NCBI GenBank assembly: GCA_945883455.1
Contig: CAMCXJ010000113.1
Span: forward strand, 1-6,800
Direction: 5' to 3'
From: Prosthecobacter debontii
Lineage (GTDB): Bacteria > Verrucomicrobiota > Verrucomicrobiia > Verrucomicrobiales > Akkermansiaceae
DNA: 6,800 nt
Under the pieces are notes generated by a model. That model did no database searches, had not been told where the DNA came from, and saw only the letters and a program-made list of their open reading frames with translations. The number at the start of each line of letters is the position of its first letter. The first letter of the stretch is position 1. Made by a program: the position numbers and the translations under genes. This document shows positions 6,633 to 6,800 of this stretch, piece by piece.

Positions 6633-6724
6633 GTAGGCTTGAGCCTACTGTGGGTCATGGGCTTCAGCCCGTTCTTTCCACAAGCCGGGCTGAAGCCCGC
6701 TGCCCTTGGTAGGCTGAAGCCTAC
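6633..6724. repeat. Nested four-palindrome REP/REPIN-like element
   Basis: Four short palindromes lie in 92 bp: GTAGGCTTGAGCCTAC (6633-6648), GGGCTTCAGCCC (6659-6670), CGGGCTGAAGCCCG (6686-6699) and GTAGGCTGAAGCCTAC (6709-6724). The inner pair are exact reverse complements of each other over their shared bases and the outer pair differ at one base, so the whole unit also folds as one long imperfect hairpin around a 15-bp centre (6671-6685). The outer units begin with GTAG, the foot sequence recognised by REP-associated tyrosine transposases (RAYT). No transposase gene is in the window. The element separates the edge gene from the glycohydrolase-family gene and may also act as a transcription barrier. 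Confidence 0.85.
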
Positions 6725-6800
6725 TCTCCAGCCTTCGTCTGTCCGTTTCCCCGCACCCGGTATTGGTAGCTGGTGAGTTCGCGGAGACCCATGGGGCCGC
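6721..6800 (-). CDS. Possible 3' end of an unidentified gene
   Basis: A minus-strand frame is open from the window edge to a TAG at 6723-6721 and ends with the residues LRELTSYQYRVRGNGQ followed by TKAGE. The composition (balanced aromatic and charged residues) looks like a genuine protein tail, and the orientation matches its downstream neighbours. The TAG lies inside the outermost palindrome of the adjacent repeat element, so the repeat may supply the stop codon. I do not recognise the family, and 25 visible codons are too few for a function. The frame could also be fortuitous. Confidence 0.4.
   Translation of the reverse strand, partial: GPMGLRELTSYQYRVRGNGQTKAGE

Noticed and set aside
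6581..6658. Upstream in-frame ATG extending the glycohydrolase-family protein by 26 residues
   Set aside because: The extra residues are translated from the palindromic repeat and the likely promoter region, and the family's N-terminal helix begins just after the ATG at 6580.

Overview
The window looks like a chromosomal segment of a Gram-negative bacterium, most likely a member of Verrucomicrobiota. This is an inference from three things: gatC-gatA next to an EboE-family gene, intergenic repeats of the ACCACAGATGAAC type, and genes that almost all lack Shine-Dalgarno sequences. No rRNA or other decisive taxonomic marker is present, so the placement is tentative. Coding density is high. There is no tRNA, CRISPR array, integrase or complete insertion sequence.

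Layout: one plus-strand gene, a GlcD/D-lactate-dehydrogenase-type FAD-linked oxidase (64-1629), converges on a run of minus-strand genes. Read in the direction of transcription (right to left), these are: the last codons of an unidentified gene at the right edge; a palindrome-rich REP-like element (6633-6724); an ADP-ribosylglycohydrolase-family protein (6580 to 5624); gatC (5466 to 5179) and gatA (5157 to 3745), two subunits of the tRNA-dependent amidotransferase, 21 bp apart; eboE (3542 to 2367); and a cytosolic cyclophilin-type peptidyl-prolyl isomerase (2177 to 1671). Only gatC-gatA is a convincing operon. The other minus-strand genes are separated by 157 to 202 bp gaps, and several of these gaps hold repeats.

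The genes are mostly housekeeping or metabolic: oxidation of a 2-hydroxy acid, Glu/Asp-tRNA transamidation and protein folding. The less ordinary parts are a TIM-barrel EboE gene without any other Ebo-cluster gene beside it, bracketed by two copies of the same ACCACAGAT repeat family; an ADP-ribosylglycohydrolase homologue whose canonical metal-binding motifs are replaced; and a four-palindrome nested inverted repeat carrying GTAG ends, as in REP/REPIN elements. I did not find an obviously new multi-gene system. The repeats and the two variant enzymes are the best leads.
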